Positions 1-8,578 of a stretch of DNA of 40,876 nucleotides are shown here, in pieces. The notes below the pieces were generated by a model, which ran no database searches, was not told the origin of the DNA, and saw only the letters and a program-made list of their open reading frames with translations. The translations under genes were made by a program, and so were the position numbers. This DNA is from Lachnospiraceae bacterium (GTDB lineage: Bacteria > Bacillota > Clostridia > Lachnospirales > Lachnospiraceae), in assembly GCA_017480445.1 (NCBI GenBank), contig JAFVAO010000055.1, positions 1-40,876 on the forward strand, written 5' to 3'. Every line of letters starts with the position of its first letter. The stretch's first letter is position 1.

Positions 1-13
1 CTCCTAATGTCTC

Positions 14-1366
14 TCACTGCTCCAACATGGTCTCTATGAAAATACCGTAGCCCCTGGCCGGATTATTCACCAGCACATGGGTAACCGCACCGATCAATTT
101 TCCGTTTTGGATGATCGGCGCCCCGCTCATCCCCTGTACGATACCGCCGGTCAGTGCCAGCAGCTCGGGATCCGTCACGGTCAATTCAATTCCGCGGTTC
201 ACCTGGTCGTGATCCAGATGCACCGCCGTGATCTCAATGTCATAGTACTTTGCCTCTCCATCCACCGTACACAGGATCTGTGCCGGTCCCTTTTCAATTT
301 CCTGCTTTAATCCGATGGGCAGCGGCTCGTTCTCGGTGAGTGCAAGCGCCTTGGGGTTACATTTACCGAAAATTCCTTCTTTTCCGTTGTACGTGATATC
401 CCCCAGAATATTGTCATCCGAGTAGACAATCATGCCGGTCATTTCCCCCGGTTTGCCCGCAGTCCCTTTTCGGATGGATACGATCTTGGTGCGGTAGATG
501 GTTCCGTCGTACAGCTCCATGAGGGTGTTGGTATCCAGATCGTTGATCCCATGTCCCAGCGCACCGAAATTCCCCGCGCTGTCAATATAAGTCATGGTGC
601 CCACTCCCTGGGTATTGTCCCGTATCCACACGCCGATCTTATATTTTCCGCCGGCGCTTTGCTGCGGCGTGACATACAGATCGAGCAACGCGCCGTTTCG
701 CTCCACGGTTATTTTCTGCTCGGCTCCGCCGCTGGCTTCAATGTCGCGGATAAATTCTTCCTTGTGACTCACCGGGACATCATTTAATGCCCGGATATAA
801 TCGCCGGACTGCAAAATATTCTGTGCCGGTGTACAGGTCTCGCCCGACGCCCCCTGAAATTCTCCGGAACCGATGACCAACACGCCGTTTGCCTCCATGT
901 AAATGCCCACAGGCACGCCCACCGGGATCAGTTCCTCGTCCTGAATGACATGGATATCCACCTGTTTCATCGGCCAGACGCCAAACAGTTTCACGTCCAG
1001 CGCATAGTCGTCATTCTGGATATTTTTAAAGACCACCGGCTCCCGCAGGTCTATGGTGACCATCCCCTTCGGGATATTGCTCTCCCCCTGCGCCCCTGTA
1101 CTGACAAGCTCTCCCGTAGCCGGCAGATCCAGATAAAAAGACTGCTCTCCCTGCGCCCGCACCCGTATGACAGAGGGAATACTGCTGTCCATACGGTAAT
1201 ATGCATACCCGATCAGGCATGTCAGACACAAAAACAGTGCCGCACACAGGCTGATACGATATATGCGAAGTCTTCTCACGCTGGATTTCCAGCTGTGCAA
1301 AAATGCTTCTGCCTCATCGCATGCTCTGATTTGGGCACCGCTTTTGTTTTCGTCCAATGGTCTCAT
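14..1366 (-). CDS. spoIVB: SpoIVB-type sporulation serine peptidase (S55)
   Basis: Forespore-secreted serine peptidase that in Bacillus triggers SpoIVFA/BofA cleavage and so activates pro-sigma-K. About 450 residues: a basic cytoplasmic N-terminus, one membrane segment near residues 37-60, a PDZ region around 155-235 and the S55 peptidase domain after it. The expected catalytic triad is visible: His in GALGHGIND (about 272), Asp in TVTDPE (about 399) and Ser in QGMSGAPIIQNGK (about 414). I chose ATG 1366, which has GAGAGGA six bases upstream; an in-frame GTG at 1381 is possible but its purine-rich stretch is too close. It follows recN by 62 bp, and that gap holds a sigma-G-like promoter. In relatives spo0A follows, which would lie beyond the window edge. 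Family assignment is firm; the substrate here is inferred. Confidence 0.95.
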   Translation of the reverse strand: MRPLDENKSGAQIRACDEAEAFLHSWKSSVRRLRIYRISLCAALFLCLTCLIGYAYYRMDSSIPSVIRVRAQGEQSFYLDLPATGELVSTGAQGESNIPKGMVTIDLREPVVFKNIQNDDYALDVKLFGVWPMKQVDIHVIQDEELIPVGVPVGIYMEANGVLVIGSGEFQGASGETCTPAQNILQSGDYIRALNDVPVSHKEEFIRDIEASGGAEQKITVERNGALLDLYVTPQQSAGGKYKIGVWIRDNTQGVGTMTYIDSAGNFGALGHGINDLDTNTLMELYDGTIYRTKIVSIRKGTAGKPGEMTGMIVYSDDNILGDITYNGKEGIFGKCNPKALALTENEPLPIGLKQEIEKGPAQILCTVDGEAKYYDIEITAVHLDHDQVNRGIELTVTDPELLALTGGIVQGMSGAPIIQNGKLIGAVTHVLVNNPARGYGIFIETMLEQ

Positions 1367-1405
1367 ATCTGTTCCTCTCACTTTCCAGTCACTTTTTGTT
1401 GTTCC

Positions 1406-1434
1406 TAGTATGTGAGTTTTTACAGATTTTATGA
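1406..1434 (-). promoter_or_regulatory. Candidate sigma-G (or sigma-F) promoter for spoIVB
   Basis: On the minus strand a perfect CATACTA -10 element (1412-1406) lies 17 bases after TCATA (1434-1430), which fits the GHATR-type -35 of forespore sigma factors. The -35 overlaps the recN stop codon. Transcription would start near 1399 and leave a leader of about 33 bases with the GAGAGGA ribosome binding site. Bacillus spoIVB is known to be forespore-expressed, so location and motif agree; not tested. Confidence 0.65.
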
Positions 1435-3114
1435 TTTTGTTTTTTGCTCCAATGCCTGCTCCCGCAGTTCTCGCGCATTGGATAACGCGGCCTCCGTCAT
1501 CAGGTCGCTTCCCAAAAGACGTGCCAGCTCCGCCAGTTCCCCGTCCGCATCCACCTGCCGGATGTCCGTGATGGTGCTCTCGTCGGTACTGCTTTTTTCA
1601 ATCACCAAATGTACATCCGCCATTGCGGCGATCTGCGGCAAATGGGTGATGCAGAGCACCTGATGCGACCTGCTCAGGATATTGAGCTGTCCGGCAACCT
1701 TCCATGCCGTTTTCCCGCTGATGCCTGCATCTATCTCATCGAAAATCAAGGTATCGATCTCATCCCGCTCCGCCAGCACGGTCTTGATTGCCAGCATGAC
1801 TCTGGACAGCTCACCGCCGCTCGCGACTTGTCCCAACGATTTGAGATCTTCTCCCGGATTGGTGGAAATCAAAAATTCCACTTCATCCTGCCCATGCTCT
1901 GTGATTATCTTGCTCCGGCGCACATCAATCTCAAATTGCACTGTCAGAAAATTGAGCTGCTTCAGGGCTTCCCGCAGCTTTTCCGCCAACAGGGCCGCAT
2001 GCTTCTTTCGCACCTCGGAAAGTCTTTCGCACGCGTCCGCAAGCGCCTTCTCCTGCGCCGCCAGCTCCGTCTTCAGCCGCTGCATATAGCTGTCATAATC
2101 CGCCAGCTTGTCCAGCTGCCGCCTGCAGCGCTCCGCATATTGCAGGATCTCCGCAATACTGTTCCCGTATTTCCCTTTCAACCGGTTAATGGTATTGAGA
2201 CGGTCCTCCACCTCCGCATACGCTTTCTCGTCAAACTCACTGCCGGCGATATACTCCGCCATATCGCGATTGTAATCCGCCAGCAGATTATCCACCTCCG
2301 CCAGCTGGCTCTCCAGTTCCTCCAGGCGGCTGTCATACATGGTCACACCGCGCAGTGCCTTCAGCGCTCTGCTCAGCGAAATGCCGGCGCCGCCTTCCTC
2401 CCGGGTGCCGGAATAATGATAACTCTCCGCCAGATTCTCACTGATTTTACGGTTGTTGCTCAAGAAGCGATAACGCCGCTCCAGCTCCTCATCCTCATCC
2501 GCAATCAACCGCGCCTCCGTGATCTCATTTAACTCAAATTCCGCAAGGGACTGTTCTCTCGCAAGCGCCGCCTCATCCCACTTCTCTTCTTCCAGCTGTC
2601 TGCGCAGCTCACTGCACATTCGATACCCTTCCGCAACTGCCTGCGCCGGCTCCTGATAGTCACTGCCGCAGTAGGCGTCCAGAATCTCCCGATGCTTCTG
2701 CTTGTGTAAAAGGGACTGATGTTCATGCTGTCCGTGAATGTCCAGCAGCACCTCCGCCAGCTCCTTCACCTGCTTGGCCGTCACGGTCTCCCCGTTGATC
2801 TTACACACACTTTTCCCGGGCTGCAGCTTTCGGGTGATGATGATCTGCCCTTCCTCCGGTTCCAGCTCCATCTGTGCAAGTTTCTCCTGCACACTGTCCC
2901 CTTCACAGGTAAAAATGAGTTCCACCAAAGCGCTGTCCGCGCCCTTGCGCAGCATTTCTCTCTCGAATTTCGCCCCGAGAGCCAGGTTCAGGGAGCCGAT
3001 CATCAGGGATTTTCCCGCACCGGTCTCTCCGGTGAGGATATTTAACCCCGGACCGAACTCCACCTCCGTCTCTTCGATCAGAGCCAGATTTTTCACATGT
3101 AATCTTTGTAGCAT
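1429..3114 (-). CDS. recN: DNA repair protein RecN
   Basis: SMC-like ATPase recruited to double-strand breaks that tethers DNA ends during recombination. About 561 residues, a normal RecN length. Walker A GETGAGKS is at residues 29-36; the ABC signature VASGGELSRVML and Walker B LIFDEIDAGISG lie near the C-terminus, with a long charged coiled-coil region (about 150-370) between the two ATPase halves. The chosen ATG at 3114 has AGAAGGAG upstream and gives the canonical MLQRLHVKNLALIEE start; an ATG 33 bases further upstream adds residues not expected in the family. The gene sits 40 bp after argR, the order usual in Firmicutes. Its stop codon is overlapped by the spoIVB promoter candidate. Confidence 0.97.
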   Translation of the reverse strand: MLQRLHVKNLALIEETEVEFGPGLNILTGETGAGKSLMIGSLNLALGAKFEREMLRKGADSALVELIFTCEGDSVQEKLAQMELEPEEGQIIITRKLQPGKSVCKINGETVTAKQVKELAEVLLDIHGQHEHQSLLHKQKHREILDAYCGSDYQEPAQAVAEGYRMCSELRRQLEEEKWDEAALAREQSLAEFELNEITEARLIADEDEELERRYRFLSNNRKISENLAESYHYSGTREEGGAGISLSRALKALRGVTMYDSRLEELESQLAEVDNLLADYNRDMAEYIAGSEFDEKAYAEVEDRLNTINRLKGKYGNSIAEILQYAERCRRQLDKLADYDSYMQRLKTELAAQEKALADACERLSEVRKKHAALLAEKLREALKQLNFLTVQFEIDVRRSKIITEHGQDEVEFLISTNPGEDLKSLGQVASGGELSRVMLAIKTVLAERDEIDTLIFDEIDAGISGKTAWKVAGQLNILSRSHQVLCITHLPQIAAMADVHLVIEKSSTDESTITDIRQVDADGELAELARLLGSDLMTEAALSNARELREQALEQKTKS

Positions 3115-3154
3115 ATACACTCCTTCTGCACCTTCTCCAAAGCACATCTGGATG

Positions 3155-3622
3155 TTATCTCTCTAACATTCCTCTTAATTTATGGATCAGCGAAACGGCA
3201 TCCGCGCCGTCCCGACATGCCACCATGATTGTATCATCCCCCGCAATACACCCCAGAATTTCCTGAAATTTTACAGCATCCAGCGCAGCCGCCACAGCCA
3301 TGGCCATCCCCGATACCGTCCGGATCACCACCAGATTCTGCGCGACATCCATGGAGGAAAATCCCTCCCGGAACACCCGCGTGTACCGGTCATCCATAGC
3401 GTTTTCCTGCGGCGCCGGCTCCTTTTGCAGCACTGCACAGTACTTCTGCGCACCCGCTCCGGATGGAACCTTCGACAACTTTAACGACCGGATATCTCTG
3501 GACACCGTCGCCTGCGTCACCTGAAATCCCGCCTCGCGCAGCAATTGTGCGAGCTCCTCCTGTGTCTCCACATCGTGTGACGTCAAAATCTCAAGAATTT
3601 TCTGATGTCTGTCTTTCTTCAT
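3155..3622 (-). CDS. argR: Arginine repressor ArgR/AhrC
   Basis: Hexameric arginine-responsive transcription regulator of arginine biosynthesis and catabolism. 155 residues, standard length. The N-terminal winged helix-turn-helix contains TQATVSRDIRSLKLSKV (about 36-52), the ArgR recognition helix; the C-terminal domain has GCIAGDDTIMV (about 124-134), the arginine-binding and oligomerisation motif. The ATG at 3622 has AGGAG five bases upstream. It lies between nadK (62 bp upstream) and recN (40 bp downstream), the conserved clostridial order. No ARG-box operator was searched for beyond reading the neighbouring gaps, where none stood out. Confidence 0.96.
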   Translation of the reverse strand: MKKDRHQKILEILTSHDVETQEELAQLLREAGFQVTQATVSRDIRSLKLSKVPSGAGAQKYCAVLQKEPAPQENAMDDRYTRVFREGFSSMDVAQNLVVIRTVSGMAMAVAAALDAVKFQEILGCIAGDDTIMVACRDGADAVSLIHKLRGMLER

Positions 3623-3684
3623 AACGCTCCTGTTATATGCTGAATGAATCCGCCGAACGGATGCAATCTGTTCACTCCATGCAC

Positions 3685-4551
3685 TTACTCACTGAACTTT
3701 CTGTGCAGCAGCTCCATGAAGCTCATCTGATTCAGCTTTAAAAATTCCGTAATTTTCTCGGACTGTACGATACGGATGCGATCCCCCGAACACATCGATA
3801 TCTTATGGCTGCCGTCAAAGCTCGCCTCCACAGTCTGCTTCTTGCCTTCGCGACCCGTAGGAATCTCGATCTCAATCTCATCCGACGGATCCAGCACAAT
3901 GCTCCGGTGATTGAGCGAGTGCGGGCAGATCGGCGTCAAAATGATCAGCTTCGCACTGGGCTCCACCAGCGGGCCGCCCGCAGACAGACTATAGCTGGAA
4001 GCACCTGTCGGCGTGGAAACGATGATACCGTCCGCCTTGTAGCGGTGCAGGAATTGTCCGTTGACATAAATATCCAGCCAGAGCATCTGCATGGAGCCTC
4101 TGCGCGAAATAACCACGTCGTTGAGCGCCCATCCCTCTTCCCAGGGCTTTCCGCAATGGAAATTTACCTTTCCGTTGAGCATCATGCGGGATTCCTTGGT
4201 GAACTCATCATCGATCAATTTCTGCAGGGATTCCTCCAGGTGCGACGGTTCAATCTCCGTCATATAGCCCAGCGTACCGAAGTTGACACCGATGATCGGA
4301 ATGAACAGCTTCTTCGTCTCACGCGCCGCCTGCAGCACAGTTCCGTCGCCGCCGAGCACAATCATACAATCCACGTCCTTGGGTATGTTTTTGGCCTCCT
4401 CTGAGACCTCCGTGGTATCCGCCGCCCAATCCTTTTCCTTGATCATGAGCGTAACCTTCTGACCCTTACATTCCAGATAACTCTTAATCCGATACGTGGA
4501 GATCAGATCCTTATCCTTGTTCTTGTTGGTGTAGATCAAAAAATGTTTCAT
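3685..4551 (-). CDS. nadK: NAD kinase
   Basis: Phosphorylates NAD to NADP with ATP or polyphosphate in the cytoplasm. 288 residues. Diagnostic motifs are present: LGGDGTVLQAA (about 66-76) for phosphate transfer, NFGTLGYMTEIEP (about 90-102), ALNDVVISR (about 142-150) and the glycine-rich DGIIVSTPTGASSYSLSAGG (about 174-193) for NAD binding. The ATG at 4551 has a strong AAGGAGG six bases upstream. It follows tlyA by 15 bp and is cotranscribed with argR. NADPH from this enzyme feeds the isoprenoid pathway whose first enzyme, dxs, is two genes upstream; that functional tie is inference. Confidence 0.96.
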   Translation of the reverse strand: MKHFLIYTNKNKDKDLISTYRIKSYLECKGQKVTLMIKEKDWAADTTEVSEEAKNIPKDVDCMIVLGGDGTVLQAARETKKLFIPIIGVNFGTLGYMTEIEPSHLEESLQKLIDDEFTKESRMMLNGKVNFHCGKPWEEGWALNDVVISRRGSMQMLWLDIYVNGQFLHRYKADGIIVSTPTGASSYSLSAGGPLVEPSAKLIILTPICPHSLNHRSIVLDPSDEIEIEIPTGREGKKQTVEASFDGSHKISMCSGDRIRIVQSEKITEFLKLNQMSFMELLHRKFSE

Positions 4552-4566
4552 AGATACCTCCTTATC

Positions 4567-5448
4567 TTATAGCTTATGTGATTGTTCTACGATCGTCCGG
4601 ATCCTCGTCTCCCATTCCGCGCAATGGGACAATCCGCTTTTCTCCTGCTGGATCCCGGAAAGCGCCGTCTCCGCGCTGCGCTCGTCCAATTGCAGGATCT
4701 CCTCCGGGATCTCCGCTTTTTTGCGGATATATAATAAATATTCGATATTGCCCTCCGGTCCCTTGATGGGGGAATGTTCCAGCGCAAGCACTTCAAATCC
4801 GATGCTGTCTGCATAGTCGACAATCTTACCGATCACCTCCGCGTGGACTGCCGGATCGCGCACGACACCGTTTTTCCCTACCTTTTCTCTGCCCGCCTCA
4901 AACTGCGGTTTGACCAGACAGACCATCTCACCGCCCTGCTTCAGCAGCTTTCTGGCCGGTATCAAAATCTTGGTCAGCGAGATAAAGGAGACATCCACAC
5001 TGGCAAAATCCAGCGGATCCGCGACATCCGCTTCTGTGAGATAACGGAAGTTGGTCTGCTCCATACAGACCACCCGCTCGTCATTACGCAGCTTCCAGGC
5101 CAGCTGTCCGTGGCCGACATCCACCGCATAGACCTTGGCTGCACCGTTTTGCAGCATGCAGTCCGTAAAACCGCCCGTGGAGGCGCCGATGTCCATGCAG
5201 ACAAGTCCGTCCAACACCAGTCCCCATTGCTGCATCGCCTTCTCCAGTTTTAATCCCCCGCGGCTGACATACCGCAGGCTGCTGCCGCGCACCTCCAGCG
5301 CAATCTTGCTCGTGTCAAAGGCAGTGCCCGCCTTATCCTCCTTCTGCCCGTTTACATAGACATTGCCGGACATAATGATGGCTTTCGCCTTCTCTCTGGA
5401 CGGTGCATAACCCTGCTCCACCAAAATAACATCCAAACGTTCTTTCAT
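4567..5448 (-). CDS. tlyA: TlyA family rRNA (cytidine-2'-O)-methyltransferase
   Basis: Predicted 2'-O-methyltransferase of 16S/23S rRNA cytidines; in mycobacteria loss gives capreomycin resistance, and the family is sometimes labelled hemolysin. 293 residues: an S4 RNA-binding domain at about 1-60 (ERLDVILVEQGYAPSREKAK), then an FtsJ-like Rossmann domain with the SAM motif MDIGASTGGFTD (about 85-96) and the following acidic strand VYAVDVGHGQLAWKL. A second motif, DFASVDVSFISLTKIL, fits the catalytic region. The ATG at 5448 has AAGGA upstream and lies only 6 bp from the dxs stop. The S4 plus FtsJ architecture is clear; the exact rRNA target is not shown by sequence. Confidence 0.93.
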   Translation of the reverse strand: MKERLDVILVEQGYAPSREKAKAIIMSGNVYVNGQKEDKAGTAFDTSKIALEVRGSSLRYVSRGGLKLEKAMQQWGLVLDGLVCMDIGASTGGFTDCMLQNGAAKVYAVDVGHGQLAWKLRNDERVVCMEQTNFRYLTEADVADPLDFASVDVSFISLTKILIPARKLLKQGGEMVCLVKPQFEAGREKVGKNGVVRDPAVHAEVIGKIVDYADSIGFEVLALEHSPIKGPEGNIEYLLYIRKKAEIPEEILQLDERSAETALSGIQQEKSGLSHCAEWETRIRTIVEQSHKL

Positions 5449-5454
5449 ACTTCC

Positions 5455-7350
5455 TTAACCTACGTGATCGGCTCTGTATCCGGTCTCATCCAATTCATGG
5501 AAAATCCGTGCGGCGATACTGTCCGCATCCACGCCAATCTCTTTTTTCAAAAGCTCCACATTGCCGTGCTCTACATAAGCATCCGGCAGTGTGACGCGGA
5601 TACAATGGCAGGTTGACTGCGCAATCCCGCTGCGGTACAGGCAGTCCAAAACCTTCTCTCCGTAGCCGCCGCTCGCCACATTTTCCTCCATGGTCACCAG
5701 CAGGCTGTGGCTGCCCGCCGCCTCCAGAACGGCCTCCTCATCAATCGGCTTGACGAACCGCGCATTGACGAGACTCACCTGATGTCCTGCCGCCTTCAGC
5801 TGATCCCGCACGCTCTCCGCTGTCTTCACCATGCTGCCCACCGCAAACAAGGCGATCTCCGACTCCCGATAGATCCACTCCGCCTTGCCCAGTTCGATCG
5901 GCGCACGGTATTCCCGCAGGCCGGCATAGGCGTTGCCTCGGGGATAGCGCAGCGCGATGGGGCCGTCAAAGGCCACCGCGAACTTGAGCATATCCGACAG
6001 TTCCCATTTATTCTTCGGTGCCATCACATGCATATTGGGCACGCCGGACAGGTAGGTCAGATCGAAAATCCCCTGATGGGTCTCTCCGTCGCTCCCCACC
6101 AATCCCGCCCGGTCGATGGCAAACACCACCGGAAGGTTCTGGATACATACATCATGCAAAATCTGGTCATAGGCACGCTGCAGAAATGAGGAATACACCG
6201 CGACAATGGGTTTGAGTCCCCCCGCTGCCAGACCGGCCGCAAAGGTCACCGCGTGCTCCTCGGCAATCCCCACGTCAAAAAAGCGATCCGGATACATATT
6301 GTGAAATCGCTTCAAGCCCGTTCCGTCGGGCATCGCTGCGGTGATCGCCACGATCCGCTCATCCCTTTGTCCCAGCTTGCACATCACTGTAGAGAAAATG
6401 TCGGTGTAGTTCGCCGTGGTTCTGGGATGCGAAGGAATCCCGGTCTCGATATCAAAAGGCTCCGCGCCGTGGAACCTGGCCGGATGCCGCTCCGCCGGTC
6501 CATAGCCTTTCCCCTTTTGGGTCAGCACATGCACCATCACACAGCCCTTTACCCGCTTTGCCTCCCGCATCACCTTCGTCAGAGCACCGATATCGTGTCC
6601 GTCCACCGGTCCGAGATAGGTGATGCCCATATCTTCGAAAAACATGCCGGGGATCACCAGCTGTTTAAAACTCGACTTTGCCCGCCGGATCTTCTTCACC
6701 ATGGAGTCTCCTCCCTTGGTGCCGCTGAGCGCATTGTAAATGCCCTCCTTCAGATCCAGATAGCCTGTTGTCGTGCGAATATTGTTCAAATACTTAGATA
6801 CACCGCCCACATTTTCCGAGATGGACATCTTATTATCATTCAGTATGACAATAAAATTCGTCTCCAGCTTCGCCGCATTGTTGAGCGCCTCATAAGCCAT
6901 ACCGCCCGTGAGGGAACCGTCCCCGATGACGGAGACCACCGTGTATTTTTCCTGTCGTATATCTCTGGCCTGCACCAGTCCCAGCCCCGCCGATATGGAC
7001 GTGGAGCTGTGCCCGGTATCAAACGCGTCGTAATCGCTTTCCTTCCGCTTCGGAAAGCCACTCATACCGTGATACTGCCTGAGTACATCAAATCCATCCT
7101 TGCGCCCGGTCAACAGCTTGTGCGTATAGGACTGATGACCGACATCCCAGATCAGTTTATCCTCCGGCAGATTCAACGATAAATGCAGAGCCATTGTCAG
7201 CTCTACCGCTCCCAGATTGGATCCCAGATGGCCGCCGGTCACACTGATCTTCTCGATCAGGAACTGCCTGATCTCCTCCGCAAGCAATGGATAATCATTC
7301 TTGTCTATTTTTTTGATATCATTTGGATTCTCAATCTTTTCAAGTAACAT
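5455..7350 (-). CDS. dxs: 1-deoxy-D-xylulose-5-phosphate synthase
   Basis: Thiamine-diphosphate enzyme that condenses pyruvate and glyceraldehyde-3-phosphate, the entry step of the MEP isoprenoid pathway. About 631 residues, normal length. Visible features: SNLGAVELTMALH near the N-terminus, DVGHQSYTHK (about 69-78), the ThDP motif GDGSLTGGMAYEALNNA (about 143-159), the transketolase central domain GIAEEHAVTFAAGLA with the catalytic Glu, and IDRAGLVGSDGETHQG. ATG 7350 has GGGGGAAG just upstream; an ATG 33 bases earlier adds an unusual tail. Preceded by ispA by 53 bp, so first and later isoprenoid steps share one mRNA. Confidence 0.97.
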   Translation of the reverse strand: MLLEKIENPNDIKKIDKNDYPLLAEEIRQFLIEKISVTGGHLGSNLGAVELTMALHLSLNLPEDKLIWDVGHQSYTHKLLTGRKDGFDVLRQYHGMSGFPKRKESDYDAFDTGHSSTSISAGLGLVQARDIRQEKYTVVSVIGDGSLTGGMAYEALNNAAKLETNFIVILNDNKMSISENVGGVSKYLNNIRTTTGYLDLKEGIYNALSGTKGGDSMVKKIRRAKSSFKQLVIPGMFFEDMGITYLGPVDGHDIGALTKVMREAKRVKGCVMVHVLTQKGKGYGPAERHPARFHGAEPFDIETGIPSHPRTTANYTDIFSTVMCKLGQRDERIVAITAAMPDGTGLKRFHNMYPDRFFDVGIAEEHAVTFAAGLAAGGLKPIVAVYSSFLQRAYDQILHDVCIQNLPVVFAIDRAGLVGSDGETHQGIFDLTYLSGVPNMHVMAPKNKWELSDMLKFAVAFDGPIALRYPRGNAYAGLREYRAPIELGKAEWIYRESEIALFAVGSMVKTAESVRDQLKAAGHQVSLVNARFVKPIDEEAVLEAAGSHSLLVTMEENVASGGYGEKVLDCLYRSGIAQSTCHCIRVTLPDAYVEHGNVELLKKEIGVDADSIAARIFHELDETGYRADHVG

Positions 7351-7403
7351 GTTCTTCCCCCATACGCCCGGACTGTACCGCAAGAAAAACGCTTCACGCC
7401 ATA

Positions 7404-8339
7404 TCAGAAACGTCTGTCGATCAGCCAGGCTATCAGTGCCTCCATAAAACGGTGCTCCCCGGGAAAGCCTTTTACGATCCGGATCGCCTCATCGGAAAGT
7501 CTCGCCACTTCCCTGGCCGACTCCTCTACTCCCTTCAAGGTCACATAAGTCGTCTTGCCATTGACTGCGTCGCTCCCCACGGGTTTCCCCAATTCCTGAC
7601 TATCACCCGTCACATCCAGTATGTCGTCCTGGATCTGGAACGCAACGCCGATATCCATGGCCGCCCGCTCTATTTTGGCCAGCTGCTCCCGATCCGTCAC
7701 ACCAGCCAGAATCGCACCGCACAGCATCGCCGCGCGAATCAGCGCACCGGTCTTGTGGGTGTGAATATACAACAGCGCGTCCTCTCCGAGCTGTCCCGCG
7801 TTTTCTTCCGCCTCTATATCCGCAACCTGTCCGCCGATCATGCCGTCGATGCCGGCATTCCGTGCAAGCACCTGCAGTGCCTGCGCCGTCCTGGCATACT
7901 CCTCCTGCGTCTTGCAGACAGCAAAGGCTGCCGCCGCCGTCTCAAAAGCAAAATTCAGCAGCGCATCCCCCGCGAGCACGCCCAGGGCATCCCCGTAGAC
8001 CGCCCAGGTCGTCTTTTTCCCTCTGCGGTACATATCATTGTCCATCGCAGGCAGGTCATCGTGCACCAGAGAATAGGTGTGGATCATCTCAATGGCTGCC
8101 GCAAAATACTCCGCGCCTGTCCCCTCCCCGCCGAACAGCCGGAACATCTCCAGCAAAAGAACCGGGCGCAGGCGTTTTCCGCCCGCCAGCACACTGTAAT
8201 TCATCGCCTCTGTGATGGTCGCGGGCACCTGCATGTCCGCAGCCTTGGCGAGATGTTGTTTCACGATATGCTCCGCCGCTTCCACCCGCGACGCCAGTTC
8301 CTCTTTGAATTCCTGTTCGCTCATGTCCATCTTCGTCAC
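7404..8339 (-). CDS. ispA: Polyprenyl (farnesyl/geranyl) diphosphate synthase
   Basis: Trans-isoprenyl diphosphate synthase that joins isopentenyl diphosphate to allylic primers, most likely giving farnesyl diphosphate. 311 residues. First aspartate-rich motif HDDLPAMDND (93-102) and second FQIQDDILD (234-242) are intact, as are GGKRLRP (53-59) and the KTGAL segment (about 196-200). The C-terminal RRF ending is typical of family members. The likely start is GTG 8339, whose GTGA overlaps the xseB stop and suggests translational coupling behind GGAGG; ATG codons at 8330 and 8324 are alternatives. Product chain length is inferred from the short side chains before the first motif and cannot be proved here. 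Confidence 0.93.
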   Translation of the reverse strand: MTKMDMSEQEFKEELASRVEAAEHIVKQHLAKAADMQVPATITEAMNYSVLAGGKRLRPVLLLEMFRLFGGEGTGAEYFAAAIEMIHTYSLVHDDLPAMDNDMYRRGKKTTWAVYGDALGVLAGDALLNFAFETAAAAFAVCKTQEEYARTAQALQVLARNAGIDGMIGGQVADIEAEENAGQLGEDALLYIHTHKTGALIRAAMLCGAILAGVTDREQLAKIERAAMDIGVAFQIQDDILDVTGDSQELGKPVGSDAVNGKTTYVTLKGVEESAREVARLSDEAIRIVKGFPGEHRFMEALIAWLIDRRF

Positions 8340-8578
8340 AATTCCTCCAGTCCGCCATCCTCTGTGATCTTCAGCACCTTTTTCTCCACGCGGTCGATCT
8401 GTGCGTTACACTGCTTCAGAATCTGCATTCCCTCACTGTACGCCGCAAATGCCTCCTCCAAGGGGATATCTTCCTGAGCCAGACGGGAAAGCGCCTCCTC
8501 CAAACGGGCAAAATTCTGCTCCAATGTATAGGTTTCCCGCTCCATAGATTGCTCTTCTTTTTTTACGTCTCCTGCCAT
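8336..8578 (-). CDS. xseB: Exodeoxyribonuclease VII small subunit
   Basis: Small subunit that assembles in several copies on XseA to form the single-strand-specific exonuclease VII. 80 residues with the classic ARLEEALSRL...IPLEEAFAAYSEGMQILKQCNAQIDRVEKKV helical pattern. ATG 8578 has GGGGAGG four bases upstream and overlaps the xseA 3' end by 16 bp; an ATG at 8545 is a weaker alternative. The stop overlaps the ispA GTG start. Length and neighbour make the call secure. Confidence 0.93.
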   Translation of the reverse strand: MAGDVKKEEQSMERETYTLEQNFARLEEALSRLAQEDIPLEEAFAAYSEGMQILKQCNAQIDRVEKKVLKITEDGGLEEL

